Under the pieces are notes generated by a model. That model did no database searches. It saw nothing but the letters and a program-made list of their open reading frames with translations, and had not been told where the DNA came from. The translations under genes were made by a program, and so were the position numbers. From Gnetum montanum (Eukaryota > Streptophyta > Gnetopsida > Gnetales > Gnetaceae), in assembly GCA_015680685.1 (NCBI GenBank), contig MNCI01001925.1, positions 465,573 through 529,572 on the forward strand: 64,000 bases of DNA, given 5' to 3'. Positions 31,689 to 43,848 of the stretch are shown here, piece by piece; the stretch's first letter is position 1; the number at the start of each line of letters is the position of its first letter.

Positions 31689-32406
31689 CACTCTAGAAAT
31701 GAATTTCTATTGGCCCATGATACCTGCGATGGTAGTTGATGCATGACCATCATTGATTATGCAAGATATTGAATGACCATCCAGTGCAACAATGAGGCCA
31801 CACAAAAAATAATTGAGCAGTGAATGCAGATGGACTTGTTGGCCCATAAGAACCATGATTGGAAAGATTACAGCACAAGAGTTTATGAGTGGGGGCAGTC
31901 CTAGAAAAACAACAAGCATGTGTATAAACTAGAACATGGCACCTATCATAAACAATACCAGGATGCTTTAGTAAAGTTGTATATTCATGAAGCATTCCTG
32001 GATGCCATTGGTGCTTCTAAGGCTTACAACAAGTTCATGTAATAAGTGGTGATTAGTGAATCCCCTGAATGGGAACTGAACCTTCCCATAGTTCCAAGAC
32101 CACCAAGATGGACGGCTGTTGAAAAGAAGAAAGTTGCAATAGACATTAACTTGGGTGATAGGTACTAGGCAGATATTATAGAGGAGGAGGTCTGGCAATG
32201 CCTCAGGATTTGTTTGGATCACATTCCCCCTGAGACAGATGTGGGGCCATCTCAGGTTAGTCACTTTATTGTAATACAACTATTTATTTCATTCTAACTT
32301 TTACTATGACTCAAGATAACTACATTTTTTTATAATGCAGATTCCGAATGAAGAAGTAGGGTCCTATGAGGGCGGGAATGATGATGCAGGGGAAGATGAT
32401 GCATAA
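31689..32406 (+). pseudogene. Opposite-strand gene of A, 3' part
   Basis: Continues the gene cut at 13578. Conserved words in order: FLLAHDT near 31708, MQMDLLAHKNHDWKDYSTRV near 31827-31890, VYEWGQS then a stop, AFLDAIGASKAYNKF near 31992, WELNLPIVPRPPRWTAVEKK near 32075, IDINLGDRY. The exon ends CTCAG with GT donor at 32256, and the final exon 32341-32406 (after ATGCAG) encodes IPNEEVGSYEGG and an acidic end GEDDA. The same exon pair is seen in B and C. At least five in-frame stops, one (WGQS-stop-KN) at the same site as in C. Confidence 0.78.
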
Positions 32407-32539
32407 TAGCAAGGGATCTTGTTGTGTATTTTGCAAGAATTTTACAAACATTATTTAATTTTGAATGGAAAATATATTATTAAAATATTTGGTTTAGATT
32501 GCATATTGTCTATGTGATCGATTTTTATTATTTTTTTCC

Positions 32540-32772
32540 AATTTTAGGCCTTGGCGGGCCGTAGCATAATGTGAACAATAAATTTTGCTAGTTTTAGGCC
32601 ATAGTGGGCTACATGTAGTTTTAGGCCATAGTGGGCCACATGTAGTTTTAGGCCATTTCGAGTCATCACTATTTTTAGGCCATTTCGGGCCATGGTTAGT
32701 TTTAGGTCATTTCGGATCGTGACGTGATGCAAACAAAATGTTTTGGTAGTTTTAGGCCTTAGCGGGTCATAA
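32540..32772. repeat. Hairpin-unit array, A, after protease
   Basis: Seven units of AGTTTTAGGCC, e.g. GGCC-ATAGTG-GGCC and GGCC-ATTTCG-GGCC, 24-30 bp apart, with one long gap. Minus strand reads HYGLKLHVA repeats. Confidence 0.9.
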
Positions 32773-32929
32773 CATGATGTGAATGGTGAGTACGTGAACC
32801 ATTTAAAGGAATTATTTTGGAACCTAGTATAGATAGATGGATGTAAGGCAAACAGGCGATAAAATGTACAATAGATGATAACTGGGCAGTAAACAGTGGA
32901 GTTGCTACGCTATACATAGCTGCTTTCGA

Positions 32930-33741
32930 ACCCATCATGGATTTGGTGAGGTGTAAGGCCGAGAAGCTTTACTATGGCCTTCTTCTACATCATTTTCTTT
33001 TGCTTGGAAACACAACTTAGTCCATGCATTTTTTTCTAAGCCAATGGGTTGGGCTGGATCTTTCACTAAACAATTAGTGTCAACAGAGATAGGCACCTCA
33101 TTCTTAGAGGTTATGACCTTTGAACCCTACTCCATATCTACATTTTTTATTTCTTGCACTGCTACCTCGTCACCATGGATCACCACCTCCATGCGTGCAT
33201 AGGGTAGATTGACCTCTTGATGTATGGGTGAAGAGATGACCCTAAGTTGGGCTAACCAAGACCTCCCCAAAATTAGGTTAAACCCAGGCATCTCTTCCAT
33301 CACAATAAATGCTACCTTTGTGGGGAACTGGTCTCCTGCCACAAAGTCAATGTGAACCATGCCTTTTACCATGACCCATTCCCCATTGAATGACTTCAAG
33401 CATGACATTTTCATGGGTTTGATTTGGTATACCAAGCCCAGTTTATCCACAATGGGGAATGGAATGATGTTCGTAGCAGCCTCATCATCAATGTGTACCC
33501 TTCAAATCTTATGTTGGCTAACCCGAATTGTGATGAACAGAGGTGCTGTAGTTACCTGACATTTTTTAAGGTCTTCCATAATGGAATCATCACAGAATGT
33601 CAATTGGGATGGTTGTAATTCTATAGGTGTAGAAAAAAGCATAAACGAATGGATTTCTTTTTCTTCTGCTGGCATGTTCTCGTCAACTGGAATTACCATT
33701 AACATGCGAACCAGAGCCTCATGGTGTGTGGTAGAAGTCAT
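32930..33741 (-). pseudogene. Aspartic protease, element A
   Basis: Matches B: the strand before the active site (TTAPLFITIRVSQHKI near 33545-33500) is intact, the active-site segment is broken by a frameshift near 33480, then MDKLGLVYQIKPMKMSCLKS at 33450, VKGMVHIDFVAGDQFPTK near 33360 and PGFNLILGRSWLAQLRVISS near 33285-33230. The ILGRSWL signature is clear. It ends at KNVDME and a short decayed tail before the array. Gag lies directly upstream. Confidence 0.83.
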
Positions 33742-33831
33742 TATCAGGTCTTATAGGCTCAACATTGTGTTATTTTGTTTTAGAGCCTACTTGACCTAAG
33801 TAATAGTGCTTAATAGATCTCGTCCACCTTC

Positions 33832-36640
33832 CTATTGCTTGCTGTCCTTCTCCTCTTCCATTCGTCCTAGGACACTAATATTATGAGGAGGACCGGCTTC
33901 GGGTTTACGATCAGACCCTTTTGGGCGATGTGGCAATGACCATGCATGCCTAGCAGCATTCACTTTTGGTGATAAGGATATAGATGTAGAGGATGAGGGA
34001 GTAGGCTTGGAAGGACCTAGGATGGTGCCTTCCATTGTTGCCTCACTTGTCAAACGCTCTTCTCGTTTCCTAGGACAAGAAGGTTGTGGTGCCATCTTAT
34101 GGGGGCTAGGGACAGTTGAATGAGTTGGCCCCTTAATGTTGAATGGTGTTGTCGGTGTTACTGCATGTGGTGGTGTGGCCTTGTTTAGAGAGGGTGTAGG
34201 GGTAGATTTCTGAGGAGGAACCCTTAGGAAAAATGGTTTTTGCGGTGGTTGTTTAGCCACTGGTGGTGTAGGTGCGCTATGTTGAGGCACACAAACCAAA
34301 AATAGCTGTTGAGGTGGTTTAGGATTATCATCAATGCTGATAGTATTGATAATGTAACTGATGTTGCTGGTGTTAAGCAGGTCTATGTAAACATGCATAG
34401 ATTGATATTCAGGATGTACAGGGTTGCTTTCATCCAGAAGAAACTTCCCTTGATCAATCATTCATTGTATGTTGTCTTTTAATGCCAAATAGTAATCTAT
34501 GTCATGACCACATACTTGATGGTAGTCACAGAACCGCTCCAACTTGAAATTCTTAGGAACTAGGAGCTCATTTCGCAAGGCTAAGGAGGGGTTCCTAAGG
34601 ATTTTGTAGTGTTGTTGATGCCTTTTGATTACCTCCTCTGACATTCACATATGTTGAATATAGCCCATTCCCAGTATTTGCTTCAAAAGTTCTGAAGGCT
34701 TGACGAGTAGTGGGGTATATTTAGAGTTATCTTTATACAAAAAATTAGGTTTTGGCGGAGTGGATGCTTTGAGTGTCAAGGTGGAGGCTTGAGTAGCATT
34801 GCTTGGTGTGGGTGCAGGGTTAGATGGTGTAGTGGGTGCCTTCCTGTTGTTGTTTTTGTTGTTGTGCTTGGTTTGATTTGTCACAATGGCCACTGTGGTT
34901 GTTGCAGCCTTATCCTTATCTTTTTCTTTCTTTGCAAACGTGTTCTTCTATGCAACATAAGCCAAGTCTTTATTTTTCTTGGCCCCATCTTGTATGTTCT
35001 TGGTCTAGGAAAAAGCCTGACTAAGAGTCTGTGGAGTGAGATAGTATAGTTTGGACTTAATGAAGTTGTTCACTGCATACTTAAAGATGGTTAGTAGATG
35101 AGCCTTTATGATAAGATCATGGATCTCATTAAGGGTAGCACTCCACCACTATATGAATTTCTGGACTAGTTCTAGGGTATCCTATTTCACACTCATCAAC
35201 TAATCCAACGTAACCTCTACTCTCAAGTTATACTTGAAATGAGTTACTAATTAGGTTAGTAGCTCCTCTAGGGTGAGATAGAAGAGTGTGGGAGCGCACG
35301 ATACTAGTCCAAGGCTTTACCCATCAGAGACATAGCAGAGACATGGATAATTTTGTGTGTCCATTATTGCAAAATAAGAGACTCATATCTAAATGTAACA
35401 AGGTGTGCATTGGAATCATCCTCCCTATTGTATTTTGTAAAGTGGGGGAGTGGCATCTTGGGGGGTAGTATTAGCATGGGGATTGTCGAGCTAATTGGAT
35501 CGTCATGGTAGAAATCCATGATTTGCACCATGTCAGAACTCACTATCTTGAGGTTTCTAACCTCTTCAGTAAGGGTCTACATAAGTTGGAATGCTTGATC
35601 CAGACCTGGGGGCAACATAGACAGTTGGGGAGCTACAGGGAAAACTCCCATTGGTGGCATAGCTGAGACAACGACCTGGCTCATAGGCGGTGCCGGTGGG
35701 GCAGCTCCTATGAAGGGTGCTGCTGGTGTTATCCACCACCCAGTGGGTGGTGCTATTGGGGTAGCAGCCGCTAGCAGTGCTATAGGGTTGGCAGTTCATG
35801 TGACTGGTGGGGCAGACTAGGGTCCCATGCTTGGTTGTGCCACTTGCAGGATCTAGTACATTTGGTGGTGAGCGTAGTGGGACATTTGCGAAGGTTGAGA
35901 AATAGGGGGGGAAGTGAATGGGATCCATCATGTGGTTGGGGGTGGACCTGCCACTGATAGAAGAATAGGTGTAGATGCCAGAATGGATGTAAAAGCTGCA
36001 TGCAAATGCAACGTAGACACAATATGAATATAGGGCAGGGTAGCCGTGATCGATGCATGATATGCTAAGGGAATGGATTGGGGGACCGATTATGAGGATG
36101 TAATTCTTGGAAATGAAATGGGGGAATAGACATGTTGATATGCCAAGTGCATGGCATGGCTACCTATTTCCAATGAAACTACAAATTGTAATGGAGTATA
36201 TGTAATCATGAAGGGAACATTCGTAAAGAGCAGGTTCGACTCGAAGGACGGAGGGGAGGGATAGTCATAGGGTTAGTTTGACCCCCACCCTCAGACTGGG
36301 AATCTAGGTGCTCCTGTCTATCCTAAAATGCCTCTTCATGATGGGACACCATGTTCCACTGCTCCCTAGACCCACATACCCATATCAGCTGATCTAAGAT
36401 CGACTGATGCATTTGCGTTAGGGGAATAAGAACGCTAGAAGTAAGGACGAATTCCTTCCCATTGTGGTACAATAACTCGAAGTTACATTTGTCTTTCAAT
36501 TCCTATGCATTCAAGGGTAGATTCTCATGGATATTTGCACAAATAAATCCCTAAATATTAGCATGTTGTGCCAAGCTCTCAGGTGGTCAATTTTGGATCC
36601 TAAGAGATCAGTGTGGTTCTAGCACTGGGCTAGGTGGTTT
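33832..36640 (-). pseudogene. Gag polyprotein, element A
   Basis: Best parts: the gag domain at about 35250-34900 (KYNLRVEV, LVQKFI, WWSATLNEIHDL, FIKSKLYYLTPQTLSQAF), all with stops at Trp/Gln-like sites; an unbroken linker MAIVTNQTKHNNKNNN to 34645; the knuckle RFCDYHQVCGHDIDYYLALK at about 34545; and a Pro-rich tail 34461-33832 (FLVCVPQHSAPTPP, PFFLRVPPQKS). N-terminal sequence reaches about 36600, with CDYH-poor, Pro-rich stretches near 35900. Homologous throughout to B's gag, with shorter YVVxVP-type repeats. Confidence 0.82.
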
Positions 36641-36925
36641 CTCGGCACCCATGGTGCCTTGAACTAAAAAGGGAACCTCAATGTTTGAGGTAACAAAAGT
36701 GGTGGTTGAAGAAATCATTTTTGTAAGATTGAAAATGGTTTACAAACAAGGAAAACAAAGAGACCATGTGGTGATTGGAGGCTTTCTATCCTGCAGGGTT
36801 CCAAAGGAACCATCATTGCAACCAACCTATACCACACGGTGCATAAACAACTACAAGGGTATCACATTTATGCTAATAGGTACTGGGGTACAGAGAACAT
36901 GCAAGACTACCAGTAAAGCAGTAAA

Positions 36926-36945
36926 GTCCCTCCTTCTAGCACCAG
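36926..36945 (-). other. Primer binding site of element A
   Basis: Minus strand TGGTGCTAGAAGGAGGGAC, a few bases inside the 5' LTR. Same 17-mer core as B. Confidence 0.7.
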
Positions 36946-36949
36946 AAAC

Positions 36950-38473
36950 TATAGCCCCCGAAAACATCAGTGGCTAGAAACACGGAGAGGTTGTTGGTCA
37001 AAGTAGTTTACCCTCAATTCATGTGAGGGCTGTGCTAGATAAAATGGAAATAGGGTGCCCTAAACGCTCTGGTCAATCAAATAGGAACTTAACCAGTGTA
37101 AATTAACCTTTCATAAACATTTTTTTAGATGTTAAATATACAAGGTATAACCGATGATTAATAAATGTAGGAATGTAAAAAATAATGTTAAATAGTAATA
37201 ACAATGAAGAAATAATGGAATAATATGGGCTTAAAAATTCATCACTGCAAAATTATAGGTTCAATTCTCTCCCTTTTTTGAAGTGTACAAAAGTTTACAA
37301 AATGCTAGAAGTGCATAGAAAGCTTAAGAATGACCAGAATGCTCAAAATGTGCTAGCTATGCCTTTGAGTGAGAACTTAAAATTTAACAGTACAGAAATG
37401 CCAATGCAAAGAGCTAATGCCAAATGCCAAATCAAAGTTGCCAACAAAACATCTTGCCAATCACCAAAAATTTTCCAACTTGCCAAAAATGCCTCAATTT
37501 GCCAACCCTTTGAGCATTTCTTGTTGAGGTATTTATAGGACCAAGAGAAGGTGATAGATGCATTTTAGATGCCACATGTCCTGGACCCACAAGATGCTGA
37601 CATGCCTATTTTACGTAGATGTGCAAAGCCGGTCATGAACTTGCTATGCTGCAATCATGTTGTTGAAACTGGAGATGCTAGAATCAAGTGCATCGACAAT
37701 CCAAAGAGAGAAATGAAGCACACTGATTTAGCATATCTTCTTGCTACACTGTGCTAAGCTATGTAGCATAGGACATTGGCATAGCATAGCTACTTGCTAC
37801 ATTGTGCTACGCTATGTACCGTAGCACAGCGTAGCCACCAGTTTGAAGAAAAAACTTGCATTGAAGTCATTAGCCCTTGTTGAAAGCCTTGGTGCATGTG
37901 GGGTTAACTTCTGGAGCATTTTTTTGATCTACATTCTTTGCTATGCTATGTAGTGTATCATAGCGTAACAGCTGATGTAATTTTCATTTCTGTTAAAAAT
38001 ACGATGAGAAAACTCTGCTTGTTTTTCCCTTACTATGCTGTGCTATGCTATGTAGTGTAGCATAACATAGCAGTCTATGTTGGCTAATTTTTGATTATTC
38101 CTTGGAAAAATGTCTTGCTAAAGCTTGTATTTGGACATTTTTTTGATTTTCCAAAGGTTTGCTACGTTGTGCAACATAGTAGAATTGTCAACTAGAAAAC
38201 TTATCGAACTATTTTGTCCATATTGAACACCACCGAAAACTCCAAGAATGGTTTCTGAATAGACTGTCAGCTAGGTGAATCACCCAAGTGGGCAGGCTAG
38301 AGAGTCCATCGGACCTATTAGCTCTGGAGGTAGAAAACTTGCCAAACTGAATAGTCTAAACTTAGTGCATTCATTTCCTACCAAAATTTCATGAGGCTAC
38401 ACTTGTGGAAATGTTTGCCTCATTTCCAAGACCTTGGTGAAGCAAGAGTGCCTCAGAATTTTATGGTGTTTCA
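36950..38473 (-). mobile_element. Element A 5' LTR
   Basis: 1524 bp, TATAGCCCCCGAAAACATCA to TGTTTCA. The first base pair TG has become TA. A minus-strand TATAAATA is at 37530-37537, with GCTATG palindromic words upstream of it at about 37740-38190. Confidence 0.9.
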
Positions 38474-38478
38474 GTTAG
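38474..38478. repeat. Target-site duplication of element A, right copy
   Basis: GTTAG, identical to 551-555. Confidence 0.9.
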
Positions 38479-39944
38479 TAGTGCTCTAATGCTAAGCTTT
38501 GCTAATCATCAACCTTTTGCTTACAAATCTTTTGCAAAAGACAACTACCAAAAGTAAACCCTTAAAACATTGATTACTAGGATATTTATAGGGCTAGGTT
38601 TAACAGGAGATGTGGGCTAGGTGCCATGTGTCCTGGGTCCCATGTGAATGGGTCACACTATCCTGTTATGATCAAAGTGTCAAGCTCAATGATGCTATGA
38701 TCCATACGACAAGAGAAAGAACTGAAAAGTTGCCAAACTATGATCATACTGCTCATACCACATGTGTCAAAGTTTGAAGGACTACCATGTACCTACAAAA
38801 ATTCCTAAGAAAAATGCAACTTAGAGCCTACACTTTAGTACTATGTATTCCCTCATCTTTTGAGTATGGTCAAGTGTAGGAACAACTTTGGGGATCAACA
38901 GGGGGTGCAAAAATAAAGACAGTTACTAATCTTGGCCATTGGGGAGATTGTAGAGCTGACAGGAAGGTTGATGCTAAGTTTTGGAAGCTTTTGAAGGCAT
39001 TTGGAGGTTTTTTCCAAGTGTTATGCTATCTATGTTGTGCAGCGTGATGAAGTGTAGCATGAACACTTAGAAAAATTTTGTGGTTTTGGCCTACTATGCT
39101 TTCTACACTACAAAAGGTAGCAGAGCATAGAGCCCATTTTCTAGTGGATTTTGTCAAAATTGAAAATGCCACTCTAGGATGTAGCAAGACAAGCAACCTT
39201 AGCAGCCAGAAAATGCATCTTCTATGTTAGAATAGCCTAATACCTCCTCGTTCCATACTTAGAAATTTTTTTATCCTAAAACCTCTATTATTCTATCTAA
39301 GCTATATAGCATAGTAGTGTGTAACATCAATTTTGGGATGAATTTTGATGAAACTTACAATTTTTTTCCATGGGATGTTTATCACACTCGAAGGATGAAG
39401 TAGGAAAGACAACCTTGGAAGTCACAAAATTGCCACATGCACCTTCCATGTCTGGTCCAACACTTAGAAAAATTTGAGTTTCAAAATTCATGCTACGCTA
39501 TCTACATTATGCAGCATAGTGGAGCATAACAAGTCTAAAGATAGAAAATTGGTGAAATTATTTTTTCCATCGTGAGCACCTTTAAAAAATACTAGCCTAG
39601 CACTTAGATGGACTAGCAACCAAGACATGTGTTAAGCTAGGCGAGATGAAGAGCATAGTAAGCTTGAAAACCTTGGAGATAGAAAATTTGCAAAACTATT
39701 TAGTCCATCCTTAATGCCCTTTTGACTACTTTTGGCCTAACATTTGTGCAAACTAGCTTTGGAAACATGTGCTACACTAGCTATGCTGGGGAGCATGGTA
39801 GGCAGACTTAGAAAACATTTACAAGAAATAGGGCTTCCAGTATGCTACGTTGTCTACGCTACATAACGTGATGCCAAACTTAGAACAATTTTTCCCAAGT
39901 GTTGACAGTTAGACAACTCTACTATTGAAATTAGTGGTGTTTCA
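38479..39944 (-). mobile_element. Element H LTR, right piece
   Basis: Continues the LTR begun at 1-550: minus-strand TATAAATA at 38583-38590, GCTATG words around 39020-39860, and the standard LTR end GGTGTTTCA. It abuts C's opposite-strand gene directly, so H was inserted there; the expected duplication would be AAGGT (39945-39949) but its partner lies outside the window. Confidence 0.8.
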
Positions 39945-41017
39945 AAGGTCACACATGAACTTCATGTTCTTCATAGGATGCCTTTGAAGGTTCATAGAGT
40001 TCTTGGTTGTATAGGAGGATGGGTAGTAAATGATGTAGGACTATAAGAAACTCTCTAGGTTCTGGATCTAACACTTGTTCACTACCACATGGTCACAAGA
40101 TCCCCTAGAGGTAATTGGTAAGTCATTCTCTATAATGACTAGAGGCCACTTGGGATGATCTCACCACTTGTGTGATAGTGTAGGTGAGGCCCCAGCAGCT
40201 AATATCAAGAATGTGGCTAGAGGGACACAACTCATTTTTGACGTAGTGGTGTAATCCAGGACAAAAATTGAGAAGTCATGACTCATGAAGAAGATTGCAT
40301 GTGAGGTGGAGTTGAGTTGTAGGGAAATCTAGTTAAGGGTTCATGATTTACATTCAGGAATCATAGGTGAGTATAATTCATTGGATACTACTATAATATG
40401 CTATGCTATGCTATGCTATATGGATCATTGAAAATACTAATCCTAACCAATGTGAATCATCAGATGTGGACAAGAGGATTTCTATGATAAAAGTAGAGCT
40501 TGTAGTGGATGATGTCTCTCCTAAAACTGAGGGATAGGTACTAGAGGAAGAGGAGTGAGAAGCTGCATAGGTCCTACAACAAGTAGAGGAAGAAGCATTG
40601 TTGTAGTTAAATAAGGATGTGTTTAAAAATTTCTTTGATGATGTGCAGATAGGTGATCCTCCTACTCTCACATTTGAGGGCTTGTTGGATAGGAGCTTTG
40701 CACCACCATATTCCTTCTTTTTTTCAACTCTGGCACCTTTGACTATTGGCTATTTGATAATTGCTAAATGTGTGTATCATAGCCACAAGTGTTTTTGTTG
40801 AGGGTCTAGTATCTACCTCCACTTTTTGCATGTAGCCATTAACAAAGGCACCTGATAAGTTCACCTTCATGAAAGGCCTCCTTGAGGACATGATGGGACT
40901 CATACAACAAATGAATCCTAATATTAGTATGTGTATGTTTTCCCACATTTCTTTATTAACTTGTTTCGTAACCTTTTTCTAATGTTGTTTTGCCTATTGT
41001 GTGACAATAGGTTCCTA
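39945..41017 (+). pseudogene. Opposite-strand gene of element C, middle part
   Basis: Begins where H was inserted. HFMFFIGCL and RFIEFLVV at about 39955-40015 correspond to AFFIACLCQFEEFLVV in A; then KLSRFWI, TTWSQDPLEVIGKSFSIMTR near 40085-40145, exon end at a GT near 40369. The next exon reads IGDPPTLTFEGLLDRSF near 40650-40700, equivalent to MGDPPTITLEGLLSRS in A. A further exon ends DMMGLIQQMNPN near 40915. The following acceptor ACAATAG (41010) opens an exon cut after seven bases by the TIR element. Numerous stops. The 5' half lies beyond H, outside the window. Confidence 0.72.
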
Positions 41018-43848
41018 GTGTTGGCACATTTGGCCATTACATGGAGCAGTTGGAATATTTTGTTCAAAATATTAGCATAATCCCTGGTTGTAAATTTGCA
41101 GTTTAGTATTGTAAGTAATGGGTATTCTTGGAGAAGCAAGCTTGGTAAATAATCTTGATGTTGAAACCTTCTTGGAAAGTAAATTAAAATGCCAAGATAT
41201 TTTCTTGAGTGAAGATTGGAATAAAAAAGAAGGTGATTATTTACCACAAGAAAGCATACTCCCTCTTAATATTGGCAAAATAGCCAACACCGTGGGTAAT
41301 GGATTATCAAAAATCGGCTAAGAGTTGGAAGCAAGTGAAGGACCTAACGGACTACCAGCTAGTTTTGAATCCATAGATTTAAAATTATCAAAGGATGTAA
41401 AGGTTTCTATATTGCAGAAAAATCTAAATTTACATATGGCCAAAGGCCCATTGTTAACACTGCCAGAAAAAAAATGAAATCATAAAAAATAGAACTGAAT
41501 GTCGTGGTTTTGGGGCAAATCCTTTGGCTTGCCGTTTTGGACTGTGCCCACACACCGGCCGGATTTATGTTGCCGACTCGCCAGATGCTGAACCTGAGTT
41601 CGTGGAGTGCGTGGGAGGCCCTTCTTTCACCGATGAGCCAATTTAAAGGGGGTTTCATGCAGCAATCATGTGGAGAAAGTCAAATAGAACTGAGGCCAGT
41701 TTAGGGTAGAACGTAGCGGATATATTATCGATTCCATTAGAGGCACTTGTGGATTTCAGAAGAATGGATGCCTATCTTGCACGACGAAAAAATTTGGGTT
41801 TTCATCTGTAGCAACAAAAAATTCTTTTAAAACCCTAATGGACATCGCTCAAAAAATCTACACCAAATGTTGGACAAAAATTCTAAAAGCCAGACAGTTT
41901 ACCAGTTATCACAGACAGAGGGCAGCGAAAATATACGAAGCAGGGATTAAATCACATAATCATCAAAACCTGCAGGGCATTTTTGAGAGGCAGAGGTTAC
42001 AATAGTCGCAGATCCTTAGGGAACACACGGCGACATTCCCTAACGCGGCGGTTGAGTCTTCTCCTATGATGGCAGTTGTTGGTAACGATTTTAAGCCAAA
42101 GAAGATATTTTGAATCAGTTGTGGGTAGTTGAAGCATCGGTGCCTTCACCTTCAAGCTAATATTTCAGCCATCCTGAATTTTAACTTCAATTATCAGGAA
42201 TAAGAAAGGATAAAGTAACTACCGCTACCACCAATAAGGTGGATATTATATTATATTTTTATGATAAAATCTTAGAGATTAATAACACTTAGTATTTAAA
42301 ATTTAAATTAAATTAAATTAGATTAGGGAATTTAAACTTATTTTAATAAACTACTTAAAAAGGAAATATTTATAATATTTATTAATTAATTCCCCCTAAC
42401 TTTATGAATAACTTCCTAACTCCCTCCTAATTAAATGGGCAAGTAACCTCCTAACTTGTTGGGCAAGTAAAACTCCTAATTGGTTGGCCAAGTTACTTGG
42501 GAGAAAAGTTAGCTAGGATATTTTGGCATGTAACTACCTTGTAAACCTTATAAAAATGCTTCAAGGGAGATGATCTTAAAAAGGGGGTGATTTTCAAGGA
42601 GGATTTCTGGAAGGATAATTTGGGAGAAGAGACTTTTGGAAGGTCTCATACATCACACTTAGGCTCTCACTTGAAGACACTTTGAGGTCTTGAGAAGAGC
42701 ATTTGCAAAGAAGATTTGTAAAGACGATTGCTTGTAAGATGGCTTGCTAAAGGAAAGATTTTAGCCTCTTTGTCATGGTCCTATGAGTTATGCATTTCAT
42801 TTTTTATTTTTTTAAAATTGTTTAGCTAGTGGTTTAGATAGTATCATCCTTGGCAAGTAATTTTGGGATTTTTAGATTGCTCTTACTATTCTTGTTGCCC
42901 GATATGAAATTTCTATTAAAATTTTTCCATAGAAGCACTTGTGTTTAAAAGCCTTAAGAGCATTTTAGTAGTAAATTTTGTTATTATGAAACATGTGGGA
43001 ACTGCTATTGGGATTGTTGTAAGAGAGCCTCTGTTTGTAGTCACACCATTGAACAATTCAGTAGTTGAGAGGGTTCAGAAAATCTTTGATATTTTGATGG
43101 GACCAAAATACTTCTTTTTATCTTTAAAGTGAATTTCCATGGTATTTCAATCAGAAATTGTCAAGTCTTTTAAAGGTTCTATTTGAATTCAATCATTAAC
43201 ATCTATTATCTAGTCAAAATAGAGTCTCGTACGTGGCAGTTTACGCAGCAATTTTTGTTAGCATAGTAGGATTGTCTTGAAGAAATTGCTTGTTTGAGCC
43301 TTGGAAGTTTGAACAATTCGTAGATATTGAATTTGGGATAGCTTTATTACGAAGTGTTTACTCGTGTCATTTTACCTTGTTTAAATATTTGAGTTCTACA
43401 CAAATCTTCTTTCTTTTCTTTTCTGCTTATTTCCATCGAATCTTGCTCTATTTCTAGTTTTCTTGTGGAACTATCTCTTTCTCTGGGGAAAATTAGGAGT
43501 AGATTGCGGAGTTGTTCTCAAATGCTTTTGCAAAATTTTATTTGTTACAAGTAGGTATTATAAGGACCGCATAGACTAGGTAGTTGAACAAAATAGGAAA
43601 TTTTCAACAACTCACAGTACTTGGCAAAGTTGGCTGAATCTCTTTAAAGTAAGTCATTTGTAGTTTACACACAACGAAATCGTTACATTTCTCACAACCG
43701 CACGCCGCAACAGCACACACACATACTCACATTAACTACTAAGTTTATTTGGAGGTATCTGGGCACTAGTGTTTCCAGAGACCATCAGGCACCTAAATCC
43801 TTTTTGAGGACACTTGTTGGCGGTCGCGTCCCAAATGGTCGCCAACAC
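41018..43848. mobile_element. 2.8-kb TIR element inserted in C, with gene-like fragments
   Basis: Ends are inverted: GTGTTGGCACATTTGG on the left, and GTGTTGGCGACCATTTGG reading inward from the right. CTA flanks both sides (41015-41017 and 43849-43851). Removing it with one CTA restores an exon of exactly the length seen in A before the WDPN codons, which supports a 3-bp duplication. No transposase is seen. Base composition changes along it (AT-rich at 42240-42420). Open stretches look gene-like, not TE-like: 41118-41321 (SLVNNLDVETFLESK), 41504-41704 and 42941-43132 (MKHVGTAIGIVVREPLF). Superfamily not assigned; a Pack-type nonautonomous transposon is possible. Confidence 0.65.

Larger units (their letters stand above)
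556..38473 (-). mobile_element. Element A: Tat/Ogre-like LTR retrotransposon, nested host of element B
   Basis: 37.9 kb between matching GTTAG duplications, of which 18.1 kb is the inserted element B. The gag-pol direction is minus: 5' LTR 36950-38473, PBS, gag, protease, hairpin array, opposite-strand gene, hairpin array, RT, two RNase H domains, integrase, hairpin array, PPT, 3' LTR 556-3524. Lineage is inferred from the dual RNase H (RT-linked plus archaeal-type with an AEYEGLLRGL motif), which is typical of the Tat clade. Every reading frame is broken, so A is not autonomous. Without B and the insertion in its left LTR it would be about 18 kb. Confidence 0.9.
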
